A stretch of DNA of 30,611 nt from Trametopsis cervina (GCA_022385755.1 MU278360.1:1-30611); one strand, 5' to 3'. Positions 19,025-30,611 are shown, numbered from the stretch's first letter. The notes: generated by a model from the letters alone, not told the origin. Program-made: numbers and translations.

Positions 19025-21561
19025 ATGAGCAGCTCACCTCTCCCGGTATACGACGCACTCCGCTCTCCTGGCAGAAGCCCACGCGCCGAAGACTACGACG
19101 ATGCACGGTACTCACAAGACTCGGATGAGTCGTTGCGCGCACTGGAGATATCGGATGGGCCATTGTTAGCAGAAACACCGCGATCGGGACGAGACAGGTC
19201 GTATTCGGTGTCAGGGTTTGACTTCCAAAACGACTTGCTGCCGCTGAGCGCGAGTCTCAGCGAGCCGGATAGTGTGGCAGCGGAATCGAGAGAGAAGCAC
19301 ATTGGCCTGGTCAATGGTGAGCGGGCAACCGGGTTGTATCAGTGCTTTGACGAATGCGTAGAACACCTCTTGTAGGTATTGCACTATGTGTAGGCTTACA
19401 GGTGCGCATTCTGTGACCTCACACTCCTCACATTCACGTGCTCACTACGCTAGTCAGATAGGATCTGGTATATTGTACGTGACAATGAACATCCGAGATG
19501 TGCTATGTAATGAACGGAAGGATGCAGCTCTTCGCCCGGAGTGGTCGTGGCGAATACACACAGCGTCGGCGCAAGTCTGGCGGTGTGGCTGGGAGCAGGC
19601 GTGCTTGGATGGACAGGTGCAAGCAGTTTCGCAGAACTGGGGTCGTCAATACCCGTGAACGGAGGGGCGCAGGCGTACCTCCAGTACTCGTACGGCCCCC
19701 TTGTATCATACCTATTTGCATGGACAGCTATATCGGCCTTGAAACCAGGTATGTACAGTATGCAACTTCTGCATTTCGGTCTGTTAATTGCGCTACAGGT
19801 GGCAATGCTGTCATCAGCCTAATATTTGCAGAGTACTTGAACCGCCTTATGTGGCATACGACCAGTGCGACGGCCTCTACGGACGACCTCCCGCAATGGT
19901 CGATCAAGCTCACCGCCGTTATAGCGGTGCTGATTGTCAGTGCAATTTGTGTTGCAACGCCTACGCTTGGAACTCGTACAGCAGTAGTATTTACGTCAGT
20001 CAAAGTGCGTGTCTCTTTTTGTTTGCACAGCATGTTCGTCTGATTGATCTCTGTTACCAGATAATCGCTTTGGTAAGACCCGATGGCCGCCCGTTTCGAA
20101 ATTAACTAATTTTACGACATGCTAAGCTTTCGATAACGGTTATCGGCCTCGTGCAACTCGCAAGAGGGCAAGCATCTACGTCCCTCACGGAGCCTCTATT
20201 TCGAGACTCGAGTAGTAGTCCTTCTGAGTACGCTCTTGCGTTGTACTCCGGTCTATGGGCGTTTGACGGATGGGATCAGGCGAATTATGTCGGCGGCGAA
20301 ATGAAGAACGCGACAAAGAACATCCCGAGAGCCATACATGCCAGTATGGCTATCGTCATTGTACGTCAGATGTTGGATTTTCTACTCTGATCGCTGATTG
20401 CAAATGAGGCAGACGTTGTTCATATTGGCGAACGTCGCGTATTTCGTGGTTTTGGACAAGGTGAGTGCCTCCGCGTGACTGTCCAACCCATAGGCTGACT
20501 AGCACAGGTGACGGTTGGCATGAGCAACACAGTAGCTCTTGACTTCGGGCGCGCTGTGTTTGGCCGCACTGGCGGCATTGTGTTTGCGGGCATGGTCGCT
20601 TTCTCATGCTTTGGTGCCTTGAACGGTGAATTACTCAGCCTGTGCAGTAGCACCTGCATTTATCGTACTCACTGACAAGCACTCGTGACTCTAAGGTTCC
20701 TTCTTCACGTCTGCACGGCTGATCTACGCCGCAGGCAAAGAGGGCTATCTCCCTGCTATGTTTGGCCGCCACAACAAGCGACTCAAAACGCCCCTAAACG
20801 CCATGTGCCTGCAAACGGCGTTGACGATTACGTTCATCCTCGTTGGGGGCGGCTTCAGAAGTCTTATCAACTTCGCTGTTGTAGGTATGTCACAATGTCT
20901 AGTATGATATGAAGGCTGCTATCTAACCTTAACGAATAGCTTCTTGGGCATTCTACTTCCTTACGGTATGTGTCGAACACCATTACGAGAGAATGTCCGA
21001 ACTCGTATTCATATCCGGCTCTTGCTGATCAGGTCCTCGGTCTTGTGATTCTACGAATCAAAGAGCCTCTCCTAGAGCGGTAAATTGCCTTCACTGAATT
21101 ATACGTCAGACTGAAGGTATTGAAACTATTGGATGATAGGCCGTACAAAACATGGATCACCACACCGCTGATCTTCTGCGCAGTTTGTCTGTTCCTGTTA
21201 TTAATGCCGATAATAGCAGCGCCTCTTGAGGCAATCGCTGTCCTTGGTATGTTTCTTGCTTAGCCGGGGTGAGTGCGGTATATTGACACGCCTTAATAAC
21301 TAGGTTTCGTGCTAGTGGGCATACCAATATATTACTTGACCCAACAAAGTGGGTCACGAGATGGCACTCCAGTCATAATATGTAAGTAACGCCATGTTCC
21401 CGTCCTGATTCGAAGGCTGAGGTTTCTGGTTCGTTCTAGCAATATTCCAAGATTGGTATGATAGGTTGCGTGGTAGACCGACGGCTGGCAGGGGCTGGCA
21501 AGCTGTCGCTACGGAGGGGGATGAGACAGTTGAGATGATTCAGCAGACGGAGAGACGATAA
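19025..21561 (+). CDS. LAT-family amino-acid permease (APC superfamily)
   Basis: Fifteen exons give 580 aa in frame: 19025-19316, 19376-19401, 19458-19474, 19528-19748, 19799-20004, 20061-20072, 20127-20360, 20413-20460, 20508-20625, 20696-20884, 20940-20965, 21033-21079, 21140-21246, 21304-21381 and 21440-21561. A hydrophilic N-terminus of about 97 residues precedes the membrane part. The first membrane segment has the APC signature IGSGIFSSPG, assembled from two tiny exons. Later markers are AELGSSIPVNGGAQAYL, LWAFDGWDQANYVGGEMKN and GSFFTSARLIYAAGKEGYLP, all typical of L-type/methionine permease relatives such as Mup1/Mup3. About 12 membrane spans are expected. The likely role is amino-acid uptake at the plasma membrane; the substrate cannot be told from sequence. 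The tail ATEGDETVEMIQQTERR is cytosolic. Confidence 0.95.
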
Positions 21562-21835
21562 CACCTTTGGTAGTTGGTCATGAAACGTCACGAGTGGACA
21601 CGACGGTGGTAATTCCAGACCAAGCTCTGCTTGGGTCAAAGAATAACATATTATACCCGGCAAGGACCGCTGCACGTACATCTCAGGAGCGCAACTGACC
21701 ACACTGGTACATGACATAGCCTAACTCATAAGACCACGCAAGTGTATGGGTGCAAAAGTATGATACTATAGATCCAGTGTAAACTCTGGACCAGCCAGAA
21801 TACATCGGAATCTCGAGTGTAATGATATTCGGGGG

Positions 21836-22632
21836 CTACAACTCCTCAAACATAGAGACATTGCGTTCATCCCCGAACATCGACGAGCCATAGCCAATGC
21901 GTGGGGCATACACAAGTGTCGCAGAGTCTGCGCTCTCTACCATGTCGGCAACGTAGCTCTGAATGAGGATGTTGTGAGCCACGTTGCTGACGACGGAATC
22001 GAGGTCCGTCCACCCGGCCCAATCCTCCAGGTTGAACCCCAGCCCGTGAAGGGAGGGAGCAACGTGCATGCTGGAGGTGTATGATGGGGCGCGAGCGGGG
22101 GCGGGAGGAGGTAATTGCTCCTCCTCCTCCACTATCGGATAGAGAATATTCAACCCCGACACGTTACTCTCGGTGGTAGCGAATACCGACTGGTACGAGA
22201 GCATTGGGGCGTCGGGGCAAAGCACTGACGTCGTAGGGGAGGACTCGACGCTCAGCGCCGATGTCCCCGGCAGTGATTGACGACAGGGAGGAACACGCCG
22301 AGTGCACACCAGAGTGGGTGAAGATGATGTCAACTCGAGGAACGTGCCGTCGTCGACGACCAAGTCAACCATGACACCGTCCTGGTCCTCGAAGTCGATG
22401 CAGATGGGCGCTGCAGACTCCGACGGACGGAAGGACGTGTGAAGGACTTGTCCGAGACCAAGACCAAGGCCAACCAGGGCCTTTGTCTGAGGAACGCGAC
22501 GCTCAGGAGTAGCATCGACAACTGGAATAGGGATGTAAGCTTGAGATCGTGGGAGTGTGAACGGAGGGGCGACTTACACTCCGGACCAGCCGGGGAAGCA
22601 GCCGCGAGCGCAGGGATGGTGGTGAAAGACAT
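21836..22632 (-). CDS. Hypothetical protein, 246 aa, unrecognised
   Basis: Two exons (22632-22578 and 22521-21836) with a 56-nt intron (GTAAGT donor, TTCCAG acceptor) give 246 aa. The N-terminus is MSFTTIPALAAASPAGPEF, followed by RRVPQTKALVGLGLGLGQV, then a compact segment APICIDFEDQDGVMVDLVV with DDGTFLELT. The rest is rich in serine, proline and acidic residues (EEEEQLPPPAPARAP), with a possible amphipathic helix near DLDSVVSNVAHNILIQSYV. No signal peptide, membrane span or catalytic motif stands out. The acidic, proline- and serine-rich make-up with short hydrophobic patches resembles regulatory proteins, but I cannot assign a family. The splice site and codon usage support a real gene. 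Confidence 0.75.
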
Positions 22633-23565
22633 AGCGAATAAGTGTATGTTCTTTGACCGGCAAAGATGGGTAGTAAAGGTAAAGGATGATTGAACAGCAC
22701 AGGCTGAGGGCCTCAATTTATGGGCCTACAGAGGTTGTACTTATTTAGTTGCAAGTACAGCAACCCACAGCGCGACCGTGCATCTTCGCGGATGCAAATG
22801 CATACCCGCACATCCCCTCGTCGAGTGTGAGTGGGTGGCATGCAACTTGAGAGGGAGATACTCAGCAGAACTATAGCGGATATGCGCAAACCAGCGCGTC
22901 TCCATACTACCGTCAAGAGGTCTGAGGCGGAAGATACGTGTACGCGCAACCTCCCCGGGCTTGAAAGTGGGCGGGTTCGCTAACCTAGCAGCTGTGGCTA
23001 AAAATAATGCGAACAACCCACATCCATAGAGTTGCATCCGCGTCGGGATTCCTAATCGGGCTATTCGTCGGTCGGAATTCGAACGCTCACCAATGGTCGG
23101 CACCGGGCATGCGTCGATCACCACAGCAAAGCCGCGGACCCGTGGGCTATTTCATTCGGTAGCGGCGAAGCGTGCCTGTGCACATACAGTACTCGTGGGG
23201 GTGCAAAGCGTACCAGGAAGGTGTATATGGCCGCCCATATTTTTCAGACTATATCTAGCTACTTACCCGCGCCACAAAGGACCAGAGTCGGCCTCACTGC
23301 TGCCTATGTGCTTCTCCTGAACAAGCTTCCCGCTATTTCTGTGGATAGGGGTTATGTGGTGGCTGGGAGACATCCGCGTAGAGACTAGTTTGGGCTCAGG
23401 TACGCTATAAGAGATGTGTAGTGTTAGTTGACCATCGTCTCCGCTGAATGCATAACCCCCGGATATATATTGCCGAATTGACGAGATATGGTGTATGCAA
23501 GCCGAGAGGGCAGAGTTGGCAGAATAATGCCTTCTACCGGGCAAAGATGTTTACTAGGGCATCAT
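22633..23565. other. Intergenic region between the 246-aa protein gene and the NLR gene
   Basis: About 930 bp hold the promoter of the 246-aa protein gene and the 3' flank of the NLR gene. A 127-codon minus-strand frame at 22741-23124 has no recognisable domain and no supporting splice or leader signals, so I do not call it. No repeat or RNA gene is seen. Confidence 0.45.
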
Positions 23566-26500
23566 TTACATCTCTGCTGTCAGATCTTGACAGTCTGTCC
23601 ACAACGTCCCGTGTGCGAACCGCGATAAGTCAAGTTCGAGAGTACGCGCACTGATGACCCATTCGTTTCCTGGCTTGCGAAGAGCGGAGCGGTAGTCGGG
23701 AGCAATCCAGAATAGGAGTTCGCGGTTAGGCCCCAGCACCCAGCCGTCTTCCATGGGCGAAGAGTCTGTGTACGGCAGCGCCTGCGTATTGGGTGAGGCG
23801 GAATAGGACTCTAACCACAGGCACAAGTAAAAGATCAGCATGGGGTGACTGTGTTATGGTGTAGCAACGCACCGCAGAGAGTGTCTTCGAATGCTTCCGA
23901 CGTCTTCCATGGCCTAATGGAGCCATCCTCGGTTCCAACGACGATCTGCTGTCCGTCCGGAGCCATTGCAAGGGAAAGGACATCACCGGTGTGTGCAAGA
24001 GGGTGGCCGATGGGCTCCTGGTTTGCGACACTCCACTGTCTGACCGTCCGGTCGTCGGAGCCAGAGACGATCCGCGTCCCATCAGGTGAGAATACGACTG
24101 TCCTGATGTCGGAGGTGTGGCCGGTCAATGGCCCGCCCACCGGCTGTCTTGTCTCCACGTCCCACAGCCTGATTGTACGATCTTGTGAACCAGACGCCAT
24201 CATCCGTCCATCCGACGAGAATCTGACTGACCAGACCTGCTCAGTATGCCCTACGAGGGGATCGCCAATGAGTTCTCTGGTGGCGGTATCCCACAGCCTC
24301 AGCGTCCCGTCATCGAGTCCGGCGAGAACCATGCGCCCGTCAGGGGAAAGTGCGACCGAGTTGACTTCAGCTGTTCCCGGCTTGACGAATTCGCCATCTT
24401 GCTCGCCCGATGTCGCGTCCCACCATAAGATCCTCTCGTCCCATGATCCTGAGACTATCCACCGCCCGTCCGATGAGAGGTCAACTGAGCTGACTCCTGA
24501 CGTATGTCCAGCAAGAGGACTGCCTATTATGTCTCCTGATGCGACATCCCACTGCCTAATGGTCCTATCAAAAGAGCCAGAGGCAAGTTTCTGCCCGTCC
24601 GAGGAGAATACAACTGAGTACACGCCCTCTGAGTCGCTTATGAGGGGCTTGCCGATGGCCTGTCCTGTAATCGGATCCCACAGTCGAATTGTCCCGTCAT
24701 CGAGGCCCGAAGCCAGCCGCCGCCCATCAGGGGAGAACGCGACAGACCAGACAGTGGTCAACAGTGTCACCACAGACTCGCTCATCAGCTCGCCCATCGT
24801 CACATCCCACACACGAATTGTTCGATCAAACGATCCCGACACGACCTTCTGCCCGTCCGATGGGAACACCGCCGATTTGACCGATCCTCTGTGTCCTGTC
24901 ATAACGCAGCCCACTTGTCGCCGTTGAGCGACGTCCCACACCCGGATGCTGGAGTCGCTTGAACTCGATATCAGTTGCGACCCGTCGGCTGAGAACGTCA
25001 CCGAGTCCACAAAGTTTGAATGCCCAGTCAGGGGTTCGCCAATGGAAGCGTGCTTGGCAACATCCCATAATCGAATCGTGTGATCGACTGAGCCAGAGAC
25101 GAAAGTCTTTCCGTCCGGCGAAAACTGGATCGAGCTGATCTCCCCTTCGTGTCCAGTAAGAGCGACTCCTATCTGCTCCCTCGTAGCCACATCCCATAGC
25201 CGGACAGTCTCATCCGCTGAGCCTGAGATGACTCTCGTGCCATCCGGGGAGAATGCAACCGACCGCACAGCATCCGAGTGACCTTCGAGGATACAAACGG
25301 GCTGCTGAGTGACTGCGTTCCATATCCGGACCGTATTATCAGATGCGCCCGAGACGATCATTTTTGTGTCCTGTGAAAATGAAACGGATAAGACCTCGCT
25401 GGTGTGGCCACAGAGGGGCTGGCCAATGGGCTGTCCCGTAGCGGTGTTCCACAGCATAATTGTACAATCCGCCAATCCTGATACAAGCGTCTTGCCCTCT
25501 GCCGAGAACGCAATCGATATCACTTCGCCTTGGTGACCTGCAAGGGGCTCCCCAACGCGCTCGCCAGTTGCTGCATCCCAGAACCAAATGAGGTCATTTT
25601 GTGCACTAGCAATCACGTAGCCATCCGGTGATACAGCGATGCTTCCCACTTCTCCGCCAGCGTTAAGCCTAAGGAGGCACCGTGGCCATTGGATATCCTG
25701 ATTATTCGTCACTTGGAGTGTACGGCTGTAGCGCTTCACGTATCGGTCGTAGATGAATGATGTCCGTGGTATAAAGGCAAGAGCGGATAGATAGATGTGC
25801 GGTGCAGAAACTGATATCGCGCTACCACACATTGAGACGCAGCGCGTCAGATCTGTAAAGGTTGAGTCTGGCATCGCGCCCTTCTGCTGCTGTGGTGCGC
25901 GTCAGAGGATTTCACACCAACTAGAAGACATGAAAGCTCACCTTATTCCATTCACGCAGCAGGCTGACACGCATCCCTATCGTATTTACCATCCCCAGAA
26001 ACGACATCACCTCGAGCCAGACAAGCACAGATTCGTCGAAAAAGCTAACAACGGCCAATAGAATCACTTGTGCATTCTTGCATTCACGGACGTGAGCATC
26101 CCAGAATCGATGAGCGTAGGACAGCGCCGGAGATATGTGTGCTTCAATCTTCTGCTGTAGATCAGGAATATCCGCATTGGCAACGTACGAGCTCTCAATC
26201 TGGCAGATGTTGAACTGCGGACCTCGGGCAATGGTCTGAAGCGATGCTTGCGCCAAAGTCTCATGCTCAGGCGTTGGCTGAACACAATATTCCTTAGACC
26301 GCTCTTCTGTCGTGAGAAAGTCGCGCACAGACGTATGAAAAGGCCTGAACGATCTGTTGTCGTCTCCTACGCCCTCGAAGAGAGAGCCCAGATACGGAAG
26401 AAACGCCATGATGGCCTGTATCGCCCCTGCGTCGTCCTTCAAAAGCTCTTTCAACGCTCTCAACGACAGTGGCTCCCAGATAGCGAGCACCAAACCTAGG

Positions 26501-29063
26501 GCCACTTGGTATCGCCATCGCGCTGGCGAGTCATCCGCGCCGAAGTCGCAGATGCTGTTGAGAACCCTAACGTAAATGTCGTCCAGAGGTTCGTGTCTGC
26601 GGCCCTCCTGTGCTAGAAGAATCCCCATACGTTCATCGGGTGTCTGGCCAGCCTTTCCGCGTCCTTTGATGAACTTGCACGCGGTCGCCGCCCATTGAAA
26701 CGATCCCTCAGACCGCTCTGCAAGCTGCATAGCCCAGTCCAAATCCTCCGATGCGCTTGTGAGGTGATCGCCAAGACCGGAAAGCTCTTTTCGGATGAAA
26801 CTGTGAATGTCTGAGATTATTGAGTCGGGGTCGACAGAGGTCACGTCCATTTGTTGCACAGACATCGCGTTACCCAGTGTGTCCATAATGTCTTTCTCGG
26901 GGCGAGTGGTGATCAGAAATCGGAATGCGGGAGGAAGGATTGCGGCCATCTCGAGGATGTTTTGAAGCAGCGGTTCTCGAGCTTCCGCATCTCCACTCTC
27001 ATCCAGCGCGTCGATAATGATCACAATGGGACCGATACAGTGCAACTGTTCGCTCGGCCTCTGTAGGAAGTTCTGGAGCTGCAGCGTCATAGACGTCGTC
27101 TGCCGCTCGCTGCTTGAGAGCGTCTTGAGCACCGCCAGCAAAGCCATTCGCCAGCCTTTATCGACCTCTGCTATTCCTCGCGCAATTGTGCCGAAAAGCG
27201 TGATTGGGGAACGTGCAGCTTGCCGCGAGACATCGAAGCAAAAGGAAGAGCCGAGACGACGGACGTCCGCAAAGCGCCTTGCTACCTCATGCGCAATGGC
27301 GGATTTACCGGATCCTGCGACCCCGGTGAGAAGTAAAATGCTCGGATGACGTTCGCGACTCTGCATTTCAATTTCTGGATATCCACCAGCCCAGCTCACG
27401 ATTGCGTCAAGGATCCTAACACGAGTTCCCGTAAGACAACGTTTTTCCGGGACGCATTGGGCATCGAAGTTAAATTGCATGTCGTCCAGGTATCGTTGGG
27501 AAACTAGGAACAAGACGTCAGCAGAGTTCCTATGACCAATATAGTACATACCACCCTCTTCTAGCATTTCCTTCGATGATTCCACCAGTTCCAGTGTTCG
27601 AAAGGTGGCAACCTCGATGCGAGCTGTTGCAGCTTCGATTAATCGCGCGCTTTCTTCCGTGTGTATCGTACTGTATTGTACGAAGATAGCCGTAAGGCTC
27701 TCAAATGTAGCTGTATGCTCTTCAAACTTTGTCCTGATATCGCTGACTGCGTACTTCACCGTCCGCGACCCTGAGCGCAAACATTGTCAGCCAAGAACAT
27801 ACCAAATTATCAGGGAAACGGACGTACAAAAGCTAGGCGTCTCTACATACTTGCGAATGAGTAACGCCGATTCCATCGTCTGTAGGACGATGCGTTCGAT
27901 AGTTGCCTTATGCGATCGGATATCGTGTAGTTCCTTGGTCTCGATGTAGAAATCGAACATGTCGTCCATCGCTTTGCCTAGCTGATGCATTGAACGGTCA
28001 TTCTGCAGCTGTGAGTTGACGAGCTGCCATGCATCAAAATCAGCTTTATCAGACGTCTTGCAACTCTGTACACCAACCTTAGGGACAACAGATATGATGC
28101 TCCATGCTGTCTTAGCGTAAGGATGAATCTACATTGCGCATACAGTCAGTGACCGTCATCGTAAGACGAAAGACGACACGCGTACCTCGGCAATCGTATC
28201 CGCCACATCCATAAACACCCTAACCTTGTCTACAACAGAGCCCCAGATCGGCCCTGCGAGACCCACCTCATTTGTAACACTGTTAACAGTTTCGCCGATT
28301 GCAGCAATATGGCCCAGAAAAGGAGATGCTACGCCCAGTTGCTTCGACTGCGATCTCGTAGCGTCAACAAGGTCCTTCATCGTGTTATCTGCGGAGCCGG
28401 TATCCTCCTGGCGATCTGCGTCATCGCTGGGCTCGGAAGCCATCGCATGAGAGGTGTCGCCTGGCGCATATACTACTTCGTTGATAAAAATTCGACAATG
28501 AAATGTGGAAGCAGGACCCTCGGTGATGGGACTGCCATCGCGCGAGACCAATGTTCTCTCGATATCTGGGAAGAGACGAGTTGTGAGCGTCGGGTAGGAC
28601 TTGACATTGTAACATCACGTACCGTGTGTAGTCTTTCTATCCAACGACTCCAGCTCCACCTTTACGATACCGACAACTTCATCTCTACCTGTACGTTCAG
28701 CGGCGACCGCGATTGTCAGTGAAGACAATGTTTCAGATGATCTTGCTCTCGATGTCAGCGGTCTGCAAAGGACATCATTGAAAAGAACGGTTGATCGTAC
28801 AATGTGATAGTTTCCCCCCATTCCGCTCTGGTTGACCGCGCTGAGAGCGCGGTGCGGCCGGTTGACTGTCCGTAAGAAAGATTGAGACGAAAGCGTCTTG
28901 GTCGTTTCTGCCAGAGGCCGAGGAGGGGAAGGTCGGTACAGCTGAGATCTGAGTGCAATGGGCAGGGTAAGCGTCATAACAAGTCGCTGATGATTTGCAG
29001 GCACTGACCAGACACCTCTACAGTGATACGTCGAGTGTGGGATTCATGGGACGGAGAGACCAT
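23566..29063 (-). CDS. C2-NACHT-WD40 STAND receptor (fungal NLR-like), 14 WD repeats
   Basis: Nine exons (29063-29009, 28948-28801, 28762-28623, 28565-28186, 28138 region resolved as 28128-28078, 28008-27828, 27770-25942, 25889-23873, 23810-23566) give 1681 aa in frame. Residues about 10-110 form a C2 domain: RRITVEVSDLSCTDLPLLG, RTALSARSTRAEWGETITL and DEVVGIVKVELESL. Residues about 170-420 are helical and include IHPYAKTAWSIISVVPK, a motif seen in basidiomycete NACHT proteins. The NACHT core has Walker A GVAGSGKS (468-475) and Walker B IVIIIDALDES (567-577). PFHTSVRDFL and SPALSYAHRFWDAHV mark the downstream helical domain. Fourteen WD repeats (about 1005-1600) follow, enough for two seven-blade propellers. 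The C-terminus has DGWVLGPNRELLFWIAP. Such STAND proteins sense non-self in fungi; the ligand is unknown. The exon 8 acceptor is ambiguous by up to 6 nt. Confidence 0.92.
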
Positions 29064-29668
29064 TTGCCCTGAAACGAAAGCGAATCCTGCGAAGAGCGAT
29101 TCCGGACCAAAGTCAAATGAGAAACAAGACACACCAAGGTAAGGGAGATAAGTAACTTACCTCGCTCATTGATTAATCTTGTCGCTCAAGGTCTCGTGGG
29201 ATACTCGTGGAGATTGGAAGCGTTGAGGCTCTGCTGGTAATAGATTGCCGCTATGATCAACCTTGCACATCGGAGTGTATTGCGCGTGGGGATCCGGGTG
29301 CACATAGTCGCTTGCTGCGCCTTTCGGATACTGTGGTCGTAGAACTTAACGAGACCGTTGCTGTTGTACGTGCTGAGAGTTGCAGTGAGCAAGCCACCAT
29401 GGCAGAGTAATAGTTAATTTGCAAGTGTAGGATAAGTCTCGGGTCAATCGCCGCGACGCATCAGGCTGTCATGATAACCACGTGAGCTTAATGATCTGGT
29501 ATGAATAAAGCAGTGGCCTTTGCTACTTGAATCCTACCGCAACCATCGTACTGCCGACAGTTTCCTCTCCAGGTTTAAAAGCCAATATATCGATTGGTGA
29601 GCGTACTTTGGTCGACGAGAGATTGCTGATCGCTGACTCTGATGTGCTGACGCTGTGGATTAGTCAAC
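29064..29668. promoter_or_regulatory. Divergent promoter region of the NLR and ATX1 genes
   Basis: About 600 bp separate the proposed NLR start (29063, minus) from the ATX1 start codon (29669, plus). An alternative NLR start (ATGAGC) at about 29170 is followed by GTAAGT but joins out of frame to the C2 exon with the acceptors I can see. No further gene is visible. Confidence 0.45.
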
Positions 29669-30127
29669 ATGGTACGCTGACTCTGCATAGGCTTGGTATG
29701 TGTGCTGATGATGGCGTTGCACATTTTACGCGAAGTCTGAGCACAAGTACAAATTCGATGTAAAGGTGTGTTGTATCGACCTCAGCGGCACAGCCACCAC
29801 ATTTATAAGACCCGGTCATGCAGATGACATGCTCTGGTTGCACTGGTGCAGTTGAGCGCGTGCTGAAGAAGGCTGAGGGTGCGTTTGAACGGATTGCCAT
29901 CGACGTTCACGGGGTGCTGACTAACAGCTGTGCAGGTGTCTCCAGCTACGACGTTAGCCTCGAAAGGCAGGAGGTCCTCGTCACCGGTTCCATCCCCTAC
30001 GACACCCTGCTGGAGAAGATTAAGAAGACTGGTAAGGAGGTATGTGGTCATACGAGTTATTGCAGGTTTGTCAGGTTGCAAAGGCTGACTGCGGATGTAG
30101 GTCCGCTCTGGCGAGATTTTGGTATGA
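29669..30127 (+). CDS. ATX1: Copper chaperone Atx1
   Basis: Five exons (29669-29671, 29736-29765, 29824-29878, 29936-30039, 30101-30127) give 72 aa, close to the 73 aa of yeast Atx1. The mature sequence reads SEHKYKFDVK, then the copper-binding motif MTCSGC, GAVERVLKKAEGVSSYDV, EVLVTGSIPYDTLLEKI and KKTGKEVRSGE. The MxCxxC cysteines bind Cu(I) and the lysine-rich loop near the end contacts the P-type ATPase Ccc2. Atx1 carries copper from the cytosol to the secretory pathway, supplying enzymes such as laccases and the iron-uptake oxidase. No ATG lies in frame directly before SEHKYK (the codon there is AAG). An ATG at 29669 followed at once by GTACGC, with a GCGAAG acceptor at 29735, restores MSEHKYK, so the first coding exon is only the start codon. 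Confidence 0.9.
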
Positions 30128-30611
30128 TCGGACACTGCTTTCTGGGGACGGCGGAAACATATGCTTTGTCCTTGTTCTCGGTGGGTTCTCGATGCAGCTG
30201 TAGGATAATAAGATAGGACAATTTCCAAGCCCGTTTCATGATATGAGCATGCGAGTGGGTTGCGGTGGCGACTAGTACTGTGAATCGACTGCGCAGCACG
30301 GTGGCTGATCCCAACGGGCGAGTGTTGAGTGCGATAATGCGACAATACGGACTACCATTTATGCCAACAAACCACGGCGTATCTGCTGAAGTACTCGTCT
30401 TCTACCCGTCTTCAAGCCCAGATGGGTCTTCATCTGATTGTTTCCATACAAAAGTGAAGTCTAGAGAGATCCGTTAGCTATCTGGACTCAGGATTTCCAA
30501 GTATTGAGGTCTGGTACATCGCCGGAAAAACAAAAATTAGATCTAACTTGACCTATATAGGTAACCCTAACCTTGCAATATCTATTCTGACCACCGAGGG
30601 CTGGAGTTGCA
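30128..30611. other. Region downstream of ATX1
   Basis: This is the 3' flank of ATX1, with no recognisable gene. A single TAACCCTAACC at about 30561 resembles a telomere unit but is isolated. The window ends without a further feature. Confidence 0.45.

Noticed and set aside
22741..23124. 127-codon minus-strand open frame
   Set aside because: No family resemblance, no matching exon structure; better treated as intergenic.
23845..24927. 360-codon plus-strand open frame opposite the WD repeats
   Set aside because: It is the antisense shadow of the WD40 exon; its periodic peptide follows the repeat period of the real gene.
30558..30572. Telomere-like TAACCCTAACC
   Set aside because: Only one short occurrence, not a tandem run, so no evidence for a chromosome end.

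Overview
The window looks like nuclear DNA from a basidiomycete, most likely an agaricomycete wood-decay lineage such as Polyporales. The genes are compact and intron-dense: most introns are about 47-83 nt, with GTRNGT-type donors and YAG acceptors. Every spliced model below closes in frame. Several products are typical of these fungi: a C2-NACHT-WD40 STAND receptor, a basidiomycete-type kinase with an HLDISVRN loop, and a LAT-family amino-acid permease. All identifications come from reading translations; no search was run.

Left part (1 to about 8.3 kb): no recognisable protein gene. It holds a tandem array of GC-rich repeats, with six anchored units starting near 714, 1374, 2231, 3361, 4512 and 5704. 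The last four are long (about 1.13-1.19 kb apart), and each carries a polypyrimidine tract of about 150-230 bp. A second, degenerate repeat family follows at about 6.84-7.51 kb. The palindrome GACGTC occurs about 59 times by eye in the first 8.05 kb, against about 13 in the remaining 22.5 kb. This is the most unusual part of the window.

Right part (8.6-30.1 kb): ten genes. In order they are a Gyp7-like TBC Rab-GAP (+); a single-RRM protein related to the RRM of cyclophilin E/Cyp33 (-); a 93-aa glycine-rich protein (-); a kinase-like protein with DFE in place of DFG (+); an NSRP1/DUF2040 splicing-regulator homologue (-); the exosome ring subunit Mtr3 (+); an amino-acid permease (+); an unknown 246-aa protein (-); a 1681-aa C2-NACHT-WD40 receptor with 14 WD repeats (-); and the copper chaperone Atx1 (+). 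NSRP1 and MTR3 diverge from a 107-bp interval, pairing two RNA-processing genes. Otherwise the neighbours look like a normal mix of housekeeping and lineage-specific genes, with no metabolic cluster.

The best candidates for something undescribed are the GACGTC-rich array, the large NLR-like receptor, the two lineage-specific small proteins, and the Atx1 gene model, whose first coding exon appears to be only the start codon.
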